DNA of 26,396 bases from a bacterium (GTDB lineage: Bacteria; UBA9089; CG2-30-40-21; SBAY01). The notes under the pieces are model-generated. The model ran no database searches, was not told where the DNA came from, and saw only the letters and a program-made list of their open reading frames with translations. The stretch's first letter is position 1. Every line of letters starts with the position of its first letter. This document shows positions 7,200-15,934 of this stretch, in pieces. Position numbers and translations under genes: made by a program. The stretch spans positions 1-26,396 of the forward strand of contig JBFLYA010000031.1 in assembly GCA_040757115.1 (NCBI GenBank), in the 5' to 3' direction.

Positions 7200-7446
7200 G
7201 GTAACCGTTCACCGCAGAGACGCAGAGAAAAAAATTAAAAACTATTTGTCATACGTTTCATTCCATCTTTGATTTTCATCAGAGCAAACTTTTTAGGATT
7301 GACATATCATAATTGATTAACAAATTTGGTTTTGATGTCCTATGTATTACAAAGATTACCTCAATAATCTTTTCTGTGATCTGATTTATTTCTATGTCTT
7401 CTCTGTTTCTCTGCGTCTCTGCGGTAAATTACCACCTGAACGGTTA
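7200..7446. mobile_element. GTAAC-family element carrying a GxxExxY gene remnant
   Basis: An element of about 247 bp with ends GGTAACCGTTCA and TGAACGGTTA, flanked by the exact 8-bp direct repeat gatttttc at 7192-7199 and 7447-7454. The boundary is uncertain by 1 bp. Inner arms read 'accgcagagacgcagag' and its inverse. It is the inverted counterpart of the element at 17570-17863: both share the same arms and the same degenerate coding stretch. Confidence 0.85.
7235..7395 (-). pseudogene. Internally deleted GxxExxY-family gene
   Basis: On the minus strand the start region reads (I)EINQITEKII....IHRT, close to the N-terminus of GxxExxY proteins (INEITEKIIG.AIEVHR.LGPGL). The end reads SILK, a 23-nt out-of-frame insert with TGATGA, then DGMKRMTNSF and TAA, like the family's usual C-terminus. 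The ATG is ATA, and most of the middle, including the GxxExxY motif, is gone. This is a pseudogene inside a mobile element. Confidence 0.65.
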
Positions 7447-7495
7447 GATTTTTCCTCTTCGCACCTTTTCATAACTGATTATCGAATATTCTTCC

Positions 7496-7856
7496 TGGTG
7501 GAGGCGGCGGGAATCGAACCCGCGTCCGAAGATACAAAGACATAAGCCTCTACACATCCATTGTCTGAGATTTTAGTTTTCACTTCCTTAATCTCCTCTC
7601 AGACAGGATACAAAGGAAATTAGCTTATTTTTTCTCGCTACTTTTGCCCAAGCAAAGCAATAAGTAACCAGTCTGTTAAACTAACACCCTTAATAATTCT
7701 ACAGACAAGAATTATCAGGATGTGCTGCTAAATTAAGCAGCAAGTGCCAGATCGTAGTTGGCGTTTATTGGTTTTGCTGTCTGTTTAACGAGGCCTGACA
7801 GCACCTCGGGATGCAACCTATATTTTGTTTATCTCCGTCGAACCCTTTTCGCCCCC
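7496..7856 (-). ncRNA. ssrA: Transfer-messenger RNA (tmRNA)
   Basis: A 361-nt tmRNA. The 5' end GGGGGCGAAAAGGGTTCGACGG and the 3' end GGGTTCGATTCCCGCCGCCTCCACCA form the tRNA-like domain, with a 7-bp acceptor stem GGGGGCG/CGCCTCC and an encoded CCA. The tag frame at 7733-7777 reads AKPINANYDLALAA then TAA, ending in the usual ALAA degron. It rescues stalled ribosomes together with SmpB, whose gene is at 15367-15825. A sigma70 promoter copied from smpB lies about 115 nt upstream of the mature 5' end, so a precursor leader of roughly 105 nt must be removed. Confidence 0.97.
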
Positions 7857-7885
7857 TTTTTTTTTTACCCCAGAGAACACATGTT

Positions 7886-7951
7886 TTAACCGAGGCTCTG
7901 ATTGTTATATGTATTTAGAGAGTAATTACTGCATATTGTCTTCAGGGGCAC
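7886..7951 (-). pseudogene. Truncated copy of the smpB start upstream of ssrA
   Basis: Reading leftwards from a GTG at 7951, the first nine codons (V/M P L K T I C S N) match the smpB start (M T L K T I C S N) with one substitution. The frame then diverges and stops after 21 codons at a TAA (7886-7888). The copy keeps the GGTGGAAAGAAA ribosome-site region and the promoter. Similarity to 15800-15884 is about 93% over roughly 85 nt. Confidence 0.8.
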
Positions 7952-7969
7952 TTTCTTTCCACCAGTTTA

Positions 7970-7998
7970 AGTATACCATATTTTAAGAAAAATTACAA
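7970..7998 (-). promoter_or_regulatory. ssrA promoter (duplicate of the smpB promoter)
   Basis: On the minus strand: -35 TTGTAA (7993-7998), a 17-nt spacer, and -10 TATACT (7970-7975). The intact smpB gene has the same layout and nearly the same bases at 15844-15872. Transcription would start near 7963. Confidence 0.85.
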
Positions 7999-8063
7999 CT
8001 ATTTTTTATCAGTTGGGTGTATGTAAAATTTGTGGATAACTTTTAACACCTCTATTTTTATCA

Positions 8064-8303
8064 ATTTCCTCCAAAGAGCAAAATGCAAAACTCGTTTATA
8101 GTGTATAGTTTATAGTTTATAGTTTATAGTGTATAGTTTATAGTTTATAGTTTATAGTTTATGGTTTATAGTCTATAGTCCTTCAACTATCAACTATCAA
8201 CTATCTACTATCAACTATAAACTATCAACTATCTTTGCCAAAGTTCAGTAAAATTATCTCTTTCCTTTCAGCGTTAAAATACTTAAAGCAAAGATATTAC
8301 CAA
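8064..8303. repeat. Decayed third MITE copy split by heptamer repeats
   Basis: 8064-8090 matches the left-centre of the GGTGGTGTCT MITE ('cctccaaagagcaaaatg'), and 8248-8303 matches the next part ('tctctttcctttcagcgtta', 'agcaaagatattaccaa'). The two parts are separated by the heptamer array at 8094-8234. Neither MITE end is present. The rest of 7999-8392 holds only similar low-complexity text and no gene. Confidence 0.75.
8094..8234. repeat. Opposed heptamer arrays (TATAGTT)n and (AACTATC)n
   Basis: About a dozen TATAGTT-type heptamers run from 8094 to 8180, followed by about seven AACTATC/AACTATA heptamers to 8234. The second set is essentially the reverse complement of the first, so the transcript or single strand could fold as one long hairpin. 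Confidence 0.85.
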
Positions 8304-8392
8304 TCTTCATTCTTCTGCAATTTCTGCCTGCTTTAGTCTGAGGTCTGATGTCTATAGTCTACTGTCTGAATCACAGATTTTTTTTAAAATGC

Positions 8393-8422
8393 TTGACAAA
8401 AATTTAATTAATATGCTATTAT
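8393..8422 (+). promoter_or_regulatory. Promoter upstream of the radical SAM gene
   Basis: -35 TTGACA (8393-8398), an 18-nt spacer ending in TGC (extended -10), and -10 TATTAT (8417-8422). It is about 200 nt before the ATG at 8623. The intervening leader (8430-8622) holds no recognised riboswitch and no gene. Confidence 0.75.
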
Positions 8423-8622
8423 ATAATCATAAGGGATGAGGAATTAAATCCCCCTTTCAATTGTAGATAGGAATCAGAAACAAGAGATATCGCTATATCT
8501 TATTGAAAATCAAATGGTTATGTTAAATTTTTGTCTTTAAATAGAGGGGAAGTTCCGTTATAAGGATCCCCATCTTTACATATTATCAAATTCCCATCAG
8601 TTTTAGGAGACCAAACCTTAAA

Positions 8623-10212
8623 ATGAAACCACAAATTTTAATTATTGTGCCAAAACAACTCAATCTTGAAAAAGCTAATTACAACTACAACTTTCCATTA
8701 GGATTAGGCTATATCTCTTCAATTTTAAAAAAAAATGGGTATAATGTAGATTGTATTAACTTAAACCATTATGAAGGGAAAACTGAGAATTTAGTAAAAT
8801 CTTCTTTAAGTAAAAAAGAATATGATTTTGTTGGAATTGGGAACATTGCTTTAGGATTTAATTCTACCAAAATAATTATAGATAGCATAAGAGAATATAA
8901 TCCTAAAATAAAAATTATCATTGGAGGAATGATTATTATTGCTGATCCAAAATTAATGTTTCCTCTTTTAAATCCTGATTTTGGAGTTATAGGAGAAGGT
9001 GAAGAAACAATTATAGAGCTTCTTGAGGCAATTGAGAATAAAAAAGATTTAAAAAATATTAAAGGCCTTATTTTTAAAGATGTAAAAGGAGATATAATTT
9101 TAACAGAGCAGAGAGAGCCTATAAAAGATATTGATTCTTTGCCTTGGCCTGATTTTGAAGGCCTTGAATATTTAGAGTTTATAGAGCATCTTCATCCTAA
9201 TTTTGGGAATGCATATAATTTTTTTGACAATCCGCGTCCTTACCCTATTTTAGGAAGCAGGGGATGCCCGTTCCATTGCACTTTTTGCTATCATTACAGC
9301 AATTACAGAGCAAAGTCTGTTAGAAGTATTGTTGAAGAGATTCGAGTAGCAATAGAAAAATACAGGATAAATATAATTGCATTCTATGATGAATGTATTT
9401 CAGTAAACAAACTAAGATTATTTGAAATTTGCGAAGAAATAAAAAAATTAAGAGAAGAAACTCCATGGAACTTAAACTGGATACCTCAGATGACAGTGCA
9501 TAACATTGATGAAGAGGTTCTTAAAAGAATAAAAGAGTCTGGAGGAGCTATAATAAGCTATGGTTTTGAAAGTTTTTCAGAAAAAGTTTTAAAGAGCATG
9601 AGGAAGCCAATTACGCCGCAGATGATTGAAAATGCTTTTTTAAAAACAATAAACGCAGGAATAGGGGTTCAGGGGAATTTTATTTTCGGAGATGTCGCTG
9701 AAACAAAAGAAACAGCAAAAGAAACTTTAGACTGGTGGAAAAAAAATGCAAAAGGTCAGATAAACCTGGGTTTTATCCAGCCTTATCCTGGAAGCGAAAT
9801 CTACAAGCATTGCGTGAGAAAAGGGATAATAAAAGATGAGGCAAATTTTATAAAAAGTCAGCTTTCAACAATGCATTATTACAACATGACTGAAAACATG
9901 ACTGATAAAGAATATGCTAAAATGAAAAAAGAAATATTTAATGCAGTTGTAAAATATCATATATTTACAAAGCATAAAATAAAAAGATTGGTTGAAAATG
10001 TCTATGAAGTAAATGTTAAATGCCCTTTCTGCCAAAAAATAATCACTTACAAAAATATTCTTATAGAAGATCCTATTTTATATGGATTTTGGCTTTATTG
10101 CAGAAATTGCCATCAAAGATTCTTCATAGTAAGTCCTTTAAAAAGACTTTCATATAAATTTTACTCTTATTTAAAATTCTTACAAGAACGAAGGGATAAA
10201 AAGAAATACTAG
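8623..10212 (+). CDS. B12-binding-domain radical SAM protein with C-terminal zinc ribbon
   Basis: A 529-residue enzyme of the cobalamin-binding-domain radical SAM superfamily. Residues about 1-150 form the B12-binding-like Rossmann domain (PLGLGYISSILKKNGY; DFGVIGEGEETI). No clear DxHxxG is seen, so cobalamin may not bind through a lower histidine. The 4Fe-4S motif CPFHCTFC has cysteines at 215, 219 and 222, followed by a radical SAM barrel (ISYGFESFSEKVL). A C-terminal four-cysteine ribbon (C467, C470, C493, C496) is an uncommon addition. Its AGGAGA ribosome site is rather far from the ATG (about 13 nt). Codon use looks more A-rich than the downstream sugar genes, possibly a separate origin. 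Substrate unknown. Confidence 0.88.
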   Translation: MKPQILIIVPKQLNLEKANYNYNFPLGLGYISSILKKNGYNVDCINLNHYEGKTENLVKSSLSKKEYDFVGIGNIALGFNSTKIIIDSIREYNPKIKIIIGGMIIIADPKLMFPLLNPDFGVIGEGEETIIELLEAIENKKDLKNIKGLIFKDVKGDIILTEQREPIKDIDSLPWPDFEGLEYLEFIEHLHPNFGNAYNFFDNPRPYPILGSRGCPFHCTFCYHYSNYRAKSVRSIVEEIRVAIEKYRINIIAFYDECISVNKLRLFEICEEIKKLREETPWNLNWIPQMTVHNIDEEVLKRIKESGGAIISYGFESFSEKVLKSMRKPITPQMIENAFLKTINAGIGVQGNFIFGDVAETKETAKETLDWWKKNAKGQINLGFIQPYPGSEIYKHCVRKGIIKDEANFIKSQLSTMHYYNMTENMTDKEYAKMKKEIFNAVVKYHIFTKHKIKRLVENVYEVNVKCPFCQKIITYKNILIEDPILYGFWLYCRNCHQRFFIVSPLKRLSYKFYSYLKFLQERRDKKKY

Positions 10213-10698
10213 TGCTGTGTCGCTACTCAATTGATGTTCCCCGCTGGCGGCGGATTAAGGGGGTGGAATATGAAATCTGAAATAGAAAAATGCAGCCCCC
10301 AATAATTAACAATTGACAATTTACAATTAACAATTGACCATTATTTGTTAATTTTGTCAACATCAAATATTAATTGTGAATTGATAATGGCTAATTGATA
10401 ATTGTCAATTAACTATATTTGGACTTGTGGGTAACGATAAGACTCCCGCCAGCGGGGGGGATTAAGGGAGTGGAAATGAGAAGAAGAAAAGCCCTTCAGC
10501 CTTCAGCCTGATTACAGACACGGATACCGGAGATGCCTCACCGATTTTTCCGTGTTTCATCCGTGTCCATCTGCGGCTGAATAGTTACGATTTGGTTTAT
10601 AATTCTTCGTACCCTTCGTGTTCTTCGTGATTTTAAAAGATGTGAGGAAGGTTAATCTAATCGCACAGGTGGAAAATTTCATTTAATGAGGTAACTTA
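10213..10698. repeat. Intergenic repeat region with no gene
   Basis: The 486 bp between the radical SAM gene and rfbF. It holds two copies of a 'ggattaaggg.gtggaa' block next to ccgcyggcgg palindromes (10239-10269 and 10444-10475). An inverted AT-rich repeat, 'aattgacaatttacaatt' against 'gataattgtcaattaac', spans about 10305-10412. A GTAAC-family right end, GGCTGAATAGTTAC, lies at 10575-10588 without a visible left partner. No convincing promoter for rfbF is seen. Confidence 0.7.
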
Positions 10699-11484
10699 AT
10701 GTCTAAAGTAGTTATTTTATGTGGTGGAATGGGTACCAGATTACGGGAGGAAACTGAAATTCGACCGAAACCATTAGTTGAAGTAGGAAATAAACCCATC
10801 CTCTGGCACATTATGAAGATTTATTCATATTATGGATTTAATGATTTTATTCTTTGTCTGGGTTACAAAGGAGAGATGATTAAAAACTATTTCTATAACT
10901 ATGAAATGCTAAATAATGATTTTACCATAGAATTAGGTAACTCTAAAAATATAGAGATTTACAGCCATCATAAAGAAAAGGACTGGCGAGTTACACTGGT
11001 TGATACCGGAGCAAATGCCTTGAAAGGGGCGAGGATAAAAAAAATAGAAAAATATATCGATAGCGACCTGTTTATGCTGACTTATGGAGATGGCGTAGCT
11101 AACATCAATCTCCATGAATTGTTATCCTTTCATAAGAGTCATGGTTGTATTGGAACGGTAACTGGTGTCCGACCGATGTCGCGATTTGGGGAATTAATAG
11201 TTAAAGAAAATAGAGTTATCTCATTTACAGAAAAGCCCCAGGTTTCTTATGGAATAATAAATGGGGGGTTTTTTGTTTTTAATCGAAAAATCTTTGACTA
11301 TTTATCTGAAAATGATAGTTGTGATTTTGAAATAGGACCGTTAGAACAATTAGCCAGAGAAGGCGAATTAATGGTCTATGACCTCAAAGGAGCATGGGAG
11401 TGTATGGATACCTTTAGGGATACTCAGCATCTTAATAATTTGTGGAAAAATAAAAAGGCATTCTGGAAAGTTTGGGAGGAGTAA
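10699..11484 (+). CDS. rfbF: Glucose-1-phosphate cytidylyltransferase
   Basis: A 261-residue nucleotidyltransferase making CDP-glucose from CTP and glucose 1-phosphate, the first step of CDP-3,6-dideoxyhexose synthesis. It has the family start LCGGMGTRLREET..RPKPLVEVG with the GGMGTRL loop at 9-15 and Lys24, then LTYGDGVANI and the CDP-glucose-type ending (SCDFEIGPLEQLA, GAWECMDTFRD). Length is normal. A GAGGT ribosome site precedes the ATG. It begins the rfbF-cupin-rfbG-rfbH-GT operon. Its last codons hold the ribosome site of the next gene. Confidence 0.96.
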   Translation: MSKVVILCGGMGTRLREETEIRPKPLVEVGNKPILWHIMKIYSYYGFNDFILCLGYKGEMIKNYFYNYEMLNNDFTIELGNSKNIEIYSHHKEKDWRVTLVDTGANALKGARIKKIEKYIDSDLFMLTYGDGVANINLHELLSFHKSHGCIGTVTGVRPMSRFGELIVKENRVISFTEKPQVSYGIINGGFFVFNRKIFDYLSENDSCDFEIGPLEQLAREGELMVYDLKGAWECMDTFRDTQHLNNLWKNKKAFWKVWEE

Positions 11485-11488
11485 AAAA

Positions 11489-11950
11489 ATGGATAATAAC
11501 CAGATTGAAGGCGTGGTTATAAAACCACTAAAAAAAATACCGGATGAAAGAGGTTCTATCTGTCTCATGTTAAGATGGGATGACCCAATTTTTGAGAGAT
11601 TTGGAGAGATATATTTTTCTTTAGCCTATCCTGGAGTTATTAAAGCCTGGCACCTACATGAAAAAATGACGCTAAATTATGCGGTTATTCAAGGAATGAT
11701 AAAACTTGTCCTTTTTGATAATAGGGAAAACTCATCTACAAAAGGTAATTTAATGGAAGTGTTTATTGGTGAAGAAAATTATTCTTTAGTTAAAATTCCA
11801 CCAAAAATTTGGAATGGATTTAAATGTATTGGAACAAAACAGACCATAGTGGCAAATTGTGCGACCTTACCTCATGACCCAGACGAAATTAAAAGAATAA
11901 ATCCTTTTACAAATGAAATACCTTACGATTGGGACCTAAAACATGGATAA
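11489..11950 (+). CDS. RmlC-like cupin, sugar-nucleotide epimerase family
   Basis: A 153-residue protein of the dTDP-4-dehydrorhamnose 3,5-epimerase (RmlC/RfbC) cupin family: KKIPDERGSICLML near the start, KAWHLHEKMTLNYAVIQG as the metal-free cupin core with a candidate base histidine, and NGFKCIG. The start is the ATG after GGGAGGAG, which overlaps the end of rfbF. Between rfbF and rfbG it is well placed to epimerise a CDP-4-keto sugar, as the CDP-ascarylose 5-epimerase does in Yersinia. The exact substrate is inferred from context. It overlaps rfbG by 8 nt. Confidence 0.85.
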   Translation: MDNNQIEGVVIKPLKKIPDERGSICLMLRWDDPIFERFGEIYFSLAYPGVIKAWHLHEKMTLNYAVIQGMIKLVLFDNRENSSTKGNLMEVFIGEENYSLVKIPPKIWNGFKCIGTKQTIVANCATLPHDPDEIKRINPFTNEIPYDWDLKHG

Positions 11951-13055
11951 ATATCTTAGACAAATATATGAAAATAGACGGGTGTTAGTTACAGGACATA
12001 CGGGATTCAAAGGCGGATGGTTATCAGTATGGCTTACAGAATTAAGGGCAAAGGTTATTGGTTACTCCCTCCAACCCCCTACACAACCAAATCTGTTTGA
12101 ATCTATAAATCTAAAAGATAAAATTGAACACATTATTGGTGATATTCGAGATGAAAAAAATTTGCTCGCTATCTTTGAAGAATATCAACCTGAATTTGTC
12201 TTCCACTTAGCGGCACAACCATTAGTGAGATTTTCTTATAAAGAACCAAAATTTACCTATGAAACAAACATCATGGGCACAGTAAACCTTTTAGAAGCAG
12301 TACGAAAATCCAAGAGTGTGAAAGTTTGTGTTATCATTACCAGTGATAAGTGCTATGAAAATAAAGAATGGATTTATGGTTATAGAGAAATAGACCCGAT
12401 GGGTGGCTATGACCCTTATAGTTCAAGTAAGGGGTGTGCTGAACTCATAACCGCTTCTTATAGAAATTCTTTTTTTAATCCTAAAGACTATGGGAAAATT
12501 CACCAGGTATCTCTATCATCTGTCCGAGCTGGAAATGTAATCGGTGGTGGAGATTGGGGGGAAGATAGACTTATTCCGGATTGTGTGAAATCATTTTCAA
12601 AAAATAAAACAGTTCTCATTCGTAATCCACACGCCACAAGACCCTGGCAATATATTTTGGAACCATTATCAGGTTATCTATTGCTGGGAGCGTTAATGTA
12701 TGAAAACGGAGCAAAATATAGTAGCGGGTGGAATTTTGGTCCAAACGATGAAAGTATAATAAAGGTGGAAGAAATAGTTAAATGTTTAATTAAACATTGG
12801 GGTAGCGGCGACTATCAAATAGACACTTCAAATGTCACTCAACCTCATGAAGCCAGCCTCTTAAAATTGGATATAAGTAAAGTTCGTGCTTTACTTGGTT
12901 GGAAACCTATTTATCATATCTATGAATCACTTGAAAAAACTATTATGTGGTATAAAAGTTTTTACAATGATGTTGGTCTGGAAAAGTTGTATGAAATTAC
13001 AGTCCAGGAAATTAGGAACTACATAAACTCTATAAATAGGAAGGAATTAAATTAA
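11943..13055 (+). CDS. rfbG: CDP-glucose 4,6-dehydratase
   Basis: A 370-residue extended short-chain dehydrogenase converting CDP-glucose to CDP-4-keto-6-deoxyglucose. The NAD-binding loop is TGHTGFKG (residues 17-24) and the catalytic pair is Y159-x3-K163 (YSSSK). [13 protein letters not shown] and [16 protein letters not shown] are typical of the CDP-glucose dehydratase subgroup. Length is normal. Its ATG lies inside the end of the cupin gene, showing coupling, and it is followed after 4 nt by rfbH. Confidence 0.96.
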   Translation: MDKYLRQIYENRRVLVTGHTGFKGGWLSVWLTELRAKVIGYSLQPPTQPNLFESINLKDKIEHIIGDIRDEKNLLAIFEEYQPEFVFHLAAQPLVRFSYKEPKFTYETNIMGTVNLLEAVRKSKSVKVCVIITSDKCYENKEWIYGYREIDPMGGYDPYSSSKGCAELITASYRNSFFNPKDYGKIHQVSLSSVRAGNVIGGGDWGEDRLIPDCVKSFSKNKTVLIRNPHATRPWQYILEPLSGYLLLGALMYENGAKYSSGWNFGPNDESIIKVEEIVKCLIKHWGSGDYQIDTSNVTQPHEASLLKLDISKVRALLGWKPIYHIYESLEKTIMWYKSFYNDVGLEKLYEITVQEIRNYINSINRKELN

Positions 13056-13059
13056 GATA

Positions 13060-14370
13060 GTGGAAAATAAAGATTTAAAAAGTGAGATTTTTGAGATGGT
13101 TACCAGGTATTATGAAGAAAAACATAAACACAAACCATTTATACCTGGTAAAACACACATTCCGTATGCTGGTCGGGTCTATAACGAAGAGGAGATAATT
13201 TTTCTTGTTGATTCGGCTTTGGATTTCTGGCTGACAACTGGAAGATTTGCAGAACAATTTGAGAAGGAATTGAGTAAGTTTTTAGGGGTAAAACATTGTA
13301 TTCTCACTAACTCGGGTTCTTCTGCCAATCTTTTAGCTATTTCTGCTTTGACATCTCCTAAGTTAGGAGAAAGAAGGCTTAAACCAGGAGATGAAGTAAT
13401 CACTATAGCCTGTGGTTTCCCAACCACGGTGAATCCGATTATCCAGAATAATCTGGTGCCGGTATTTATAGATGTAGATATTGGGTCTTATAACATTCAA
13501 TCAGATAAAATTGAAGAGGCTTTATCTGAAAAGACAAAGGCTATTTTTTTAGCCCATACACTTGGTAATCCATTTGATTTAAACAAAATAATGTCCATTG
13601 CTCAAAAATATAATTTGTGGGTAATTGAAGATAACTGCGATGCTCTTGGCTCAAAATACAATGATAAATATACTGGCACCTTTGGACAGATAGGGACTTT
13701 AAGTTTTTACCCTGCTCACCACATCACTATGGGAGAAGGAGGGGCATTAATAACTAATGATACTCAGCTAAAGAGATTGATTGAATCTTTTAGAGACTGG
13801 GGTAGAGACTGCTGGTGTGAGCCAGGAAATGATAATACCTGTGGAAAGAGATTTTCACAGCAGTTGGGTAGGTTACCTTTTGGTTATGACCATAAGTATA
13901 TCTACTCTCATATAGGTTATAATTTAAAAATAACAGATATGCAAGCGGCAATAGGGATTGCTCAATTAAAAAAATTACCCTCATTTATTGAAGCCAGAAA
14001 GAAAAATTTTAATTTGCTTTATCAAGGGCTAAAGAAATATGAGGAAGTCTTCATCCTGCCACAACCTACTTCTAATTCACAACCAAGCTGGTTTGGATTC
14101 CCAATAACCGTAAGACAAAAGGCTAAATTTTCACGAGCAGAGATTGTTAATCATTTAGAAAAAAATAATATTGCTACCAGAATGCTTTTTGGTGGCAATT
14201 TAGTCAAACAACCGGCCTATCAAAATGTGAATTATCGCCTTATAGATTCGTTAAAAAATACAGATTTTGTCATGGATAATACCTTTTGGTTGGGTGTATA
14301 TCCTGGCTTAACTGAGGAAATGATTGAATTTATTCTTAAAACAATAGCCTCTAAATTGCGAGGGATATGA
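13060..14370 (+). CDS. rfbH: CDP-4-keto-6-deoxyglucose 3-dehydrase (E1), PMP and [2Fe-2S] enzyme
   Basis: A 436-residue aminotransferase-fold enzyme that removes the C3 hydroxyl from CDP-4-keto-6-deoxyglucose. Two hallmarks identify E1. The PLP lysine is replaced by histidine in [13 protein letters not shown] (His220). The iron-sulfur cysteines C193, C251, C253 and C261 keep the C-x57-C-x1-C-x7-C spacing known for E1. It starts with GTG with a weak, distant AGGAAGG site, so it probably depends on coupling with rfbG. It overlaps the glycosyltransferase start by 4 nt. Catalysis needs an E3 reductase, not found in this window. Confidence 0.96.
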   Translation: MENKDLKSEIFEMVTRYYEEKHKHKPFIPGKTHIPYAGRVYNEEEIIFLVDSALDFWLTTGRFAEQFEKELSKFLGVKHCILTNSGSSANLLAISALTSPKLGERRLKPGDEVITIACGFPTTVNPIIQNNLVPVFIDVDIGSYNIQSDKIEEALSEKTKAIFLAHTLGNPFDLNKIMSIAQKYNLWVIEDNCDALGSKYNDKYTGTFGQIGTLSFYPAHHITMGEGGALITNDTQLKRLIESFRDWGRDCWCEPGNDNTCGKRFSQQLGRLPFGYDHKYIYSHIGYNLKITDMQAAIGIAQLKKLPSFIEARKKNFNLLYQGLKKYEEVFILPQPTSNSQPSWFGFPITVRQKAKFSRAEIVNHLEKNNIATRMLFGGNLVKQPAYQNVNYRLIDSLKNTDFVMDNTFWLGVYPGLTEEMIEFILKTIASKLRGI

Positions 14371-15362
14371 TGGTTGATTTAACTATATCGATAATTAATT
14401 TTAATAATGAAAAGTTATTAGAAGAGTGTCTAACATCTATTTATGAAACCGCTAAAAAGATTAGCTTTGAAATATGGGTAGTGGATAATTACTCAATGGA
14501 TAACAGTGTAGAAATGGTTCGAACTAAATTCCCACAAGTTAATCTAATAGTCAATCCCCACCATAAAGGTTTTTCTACCAATCATAACCAGGTGCTATCG
14601 CGGATGAACGGCAGGTATGCTTTAATCTTAAGTGATGATGTGATTGTAAAACCAAATGCCCTTGATTATATGGTCGAGTTTATGGATGAACATTCTGATA
14701 TAGGAATATTAGGGCCAAAGGAGTTTTTCCCGGATGGAAGATTGCAAAAATTTCATTGTTTGGAAATACGCTCTCCCTGGTCTGAATTTTTAGAGGCATT
14801 TATGATTAGTCCTTTTTTAAGAAGGGTTTTTCCTGAACTAAGATTTCCAGGACAATTGTATATGTCTTCGCTCAAAGATTATAACTATGCTCATGAGGTA
14901 GCTTCTGTTCATGGAAGTTGTCTGATGGTGAGAAAAAAGATGTTAGACCAAATTGGGCTCATGGAAGAAAAATATTATTTCTATTATGAAGAACCGGATA
15001 TATGCCTTCGGGCTAAAAAAGCAGGCTATAAAGTCTATTATACCCCAGATGCACAAATAATCCACTATTTTGCCGCTACCACTCGAAAATCTAATCCATT
15101 TTTTATGATAGATAAATCTTTAAATGCCCTCCATTCTTTTTATAAAAAATTCTATGGTTTATCTGGCTCTATTTTAGTTGGATGTATTACCATTGCCTCT
15201 TCAATATTTATCTTATTCACCTTCCCTTTTGTCTATATATTTGATGTGAAAAAGAGAGATGTGATAAAAAGAGGTATAAAATCTAATTTACTGGTTCTTC
15301 ATTGGTATTTTACCTTCGGAGGACGATTCTCTTCTAAGAAGAAGAATGTGTATCTTGACTAA
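14367..15362 (+). CDS. GT2-family glycosyltransferase with a C-terminal membrane segment
   Basis: A 331-residue GT-A fold transferase of the WbbL-like GT2 type. It has [20 protein letters not shown] at the start, VVDNYSMD (D40), SDD at 89-91 as the metal-binding DxD equivalent, and [22 protein letters not shown] as the acceptor-side motif. A hydrophobic stretch at about 270-293 should anchor it to the inner membrane face. It probably adds the deoxyhexose made by the preceding genes to a surface polysaccharide. Donor and acceptor are inferred. It ends 4 nt before the convergent smpB stop. Confidence 0.9.
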   Translation: MMVDLTISIINFNNEKLLEECLTSIYETAKKISFEIWVVDNYSMDNSVEMVRTKFPQVNLIVNPHHKGFSTNHNQVLSRMNGRYALILSDDVIVKPNALDYMVEFMDEHSDIGILGPKEFFPDGRLQKFHCLEIRSPWSEFLEAFMISPFLRRVFPELRFPGQLYMSSLKDYNYAHEVASVHGSCLMVRKKMLDQIGLMEEKYYFYYEEPDICLRAKKAGYKVYYTPDAQIIHYFAATTRKSNPFFMIDKSLNALHSFYKKFYGLSGSILVGCITIASSIFILFTFPFVYIFDVKKRDVIKRGIKSNLLVLHWYFTFGGRFSSKKKNVYLD

Positions 15363-15366
15363 CCTT

Positions 15367-15825
15367 CTATTTCCTCATAGTTTCTTTCATCGCCCGTCTC
15401 ATTTCTTTTTCATGGTCTCTTTTCTTAATTACCGCACGCTTATCATAAAGTTTTTTACCTTTACCTAATCCTAATTCTAACTTTACCTTTCCTTTTTTAA
15501 AGTATAATCTTAATGGAATTAAGCTAAGTCCTCTTTCTTGCGTCTTCCCTATCAATCTTTTGATTTCTTCTTTTTTTAAAAGGAGCTTACGAATCCTTGT
15601 CGGCTCATGATTTTGAATATTTCCATACGGATATTGATTTATATGACAATTAAATAAAAAAACCTCTTCATTTTCTACCCTGGCTAAACTATCCTGTAAA
15701 TTTGCTTGATGATTTCGTAATGATTTAACCTCTGTTCCTCGAAGGCAAATACCTGCCTCGTAAGTTTCTAAAATTTCATAATCATGGTATGCTTTACGAT
15801 TACTACATATTGTCTTCAGGGTCAC
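15367..15825 (-). CDS. smpB: SsrA-binding protein SmpB
   Basis: A 152-residue RNA-binding beta-barrel protein that carries tmRNA to stalled ribosomes. The family landmarks are complete: NRKAYHDYEILETYEAGICLRGTEVKSLR at the start (positions 9-37), the NQYPYGNIQNHEPTR loop, LYFKKGKVKLELGLGKGKKLYDKR, and a basic tail from about 135. It starts with GTG, with GGTGG about 10 nt before. The promoter at 15844-15872 predicts a leader of only about 12 nt. Its RNA partner ssrA is 7.5 kb away and carries a copy of this gene's promoter and first codons. Confidence 0.97.
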   Translation of the reverse strand: MTLKTICSNRKAYHDYEILETYEAGICLRGTEVKSLRNHQANLQDSLARVENEEVFLFNCHINQYPYGNIQNHEPTRIRKLLLKKEEIKRLIGKTQERGLSLIPLRLYFKKGKVKLELGLGKGKKLYDKRAVIKKRDHEKEMRRAMKETMRK

Positions 15826-15843
15826 TTTCTTTCCACCATTTCA

Positions 15844-15872
15844 ACTATACCACATTTTAAGAAAAATTACAA
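15844..15872 (-). promoter_or_regulatory. smpB promoter
   Basis: On the minus strand: -35 TTGTAA (15867-15872), a 17-nt spacer, and -10 TATAGT (15844-15849). It is the counterpart of the ssrA promoter at 7970-7998, sharing the AAAATTACAACTATTTTTTAT block just upstream. Confidence 0.82.
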
Positions 15873-15899
15873 CTATTTTTTATATTCCCTGTTTTTTTA

Positions 15900-15928
15900 T
15901 TGACTTTTAGATGAACAATGATTATAAT
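15900..15928 (+). promoter_or_regulatory. Promoter of the VapBC-type operon
   Basis: -35 TTGACT (15900-15905), a 17-nt spacer, and a consensus -10 TATAAT (15923-15928). The antitoxin ATG is about 100 nt further on, with an imperfect inverted repeat in between. Confidence 0.8.
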
Positions 15929-15934
15929 ATAAAA

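Noticed and set aside
7141-7212. 24-residue N-terminal extension of the propeller protein
   Set aside because: Its GTG lies at the end of the 7200-7446 mobile element, so the extension is insertion-derived or untranslated.
8430-8622. Possible riboswitch in the radical SAM leader
   Set aside because: I looked for cobalamin-box and SAM-riboswitch landmarks and saw none; only short GGGG/CCCC complementarities.
11378-11488. N-terminal extension of the cupin protein
   Set aside because: The extra 37 codons overlap rfbF in another frame; the ATG at 11489 has a strong GGAGG site.
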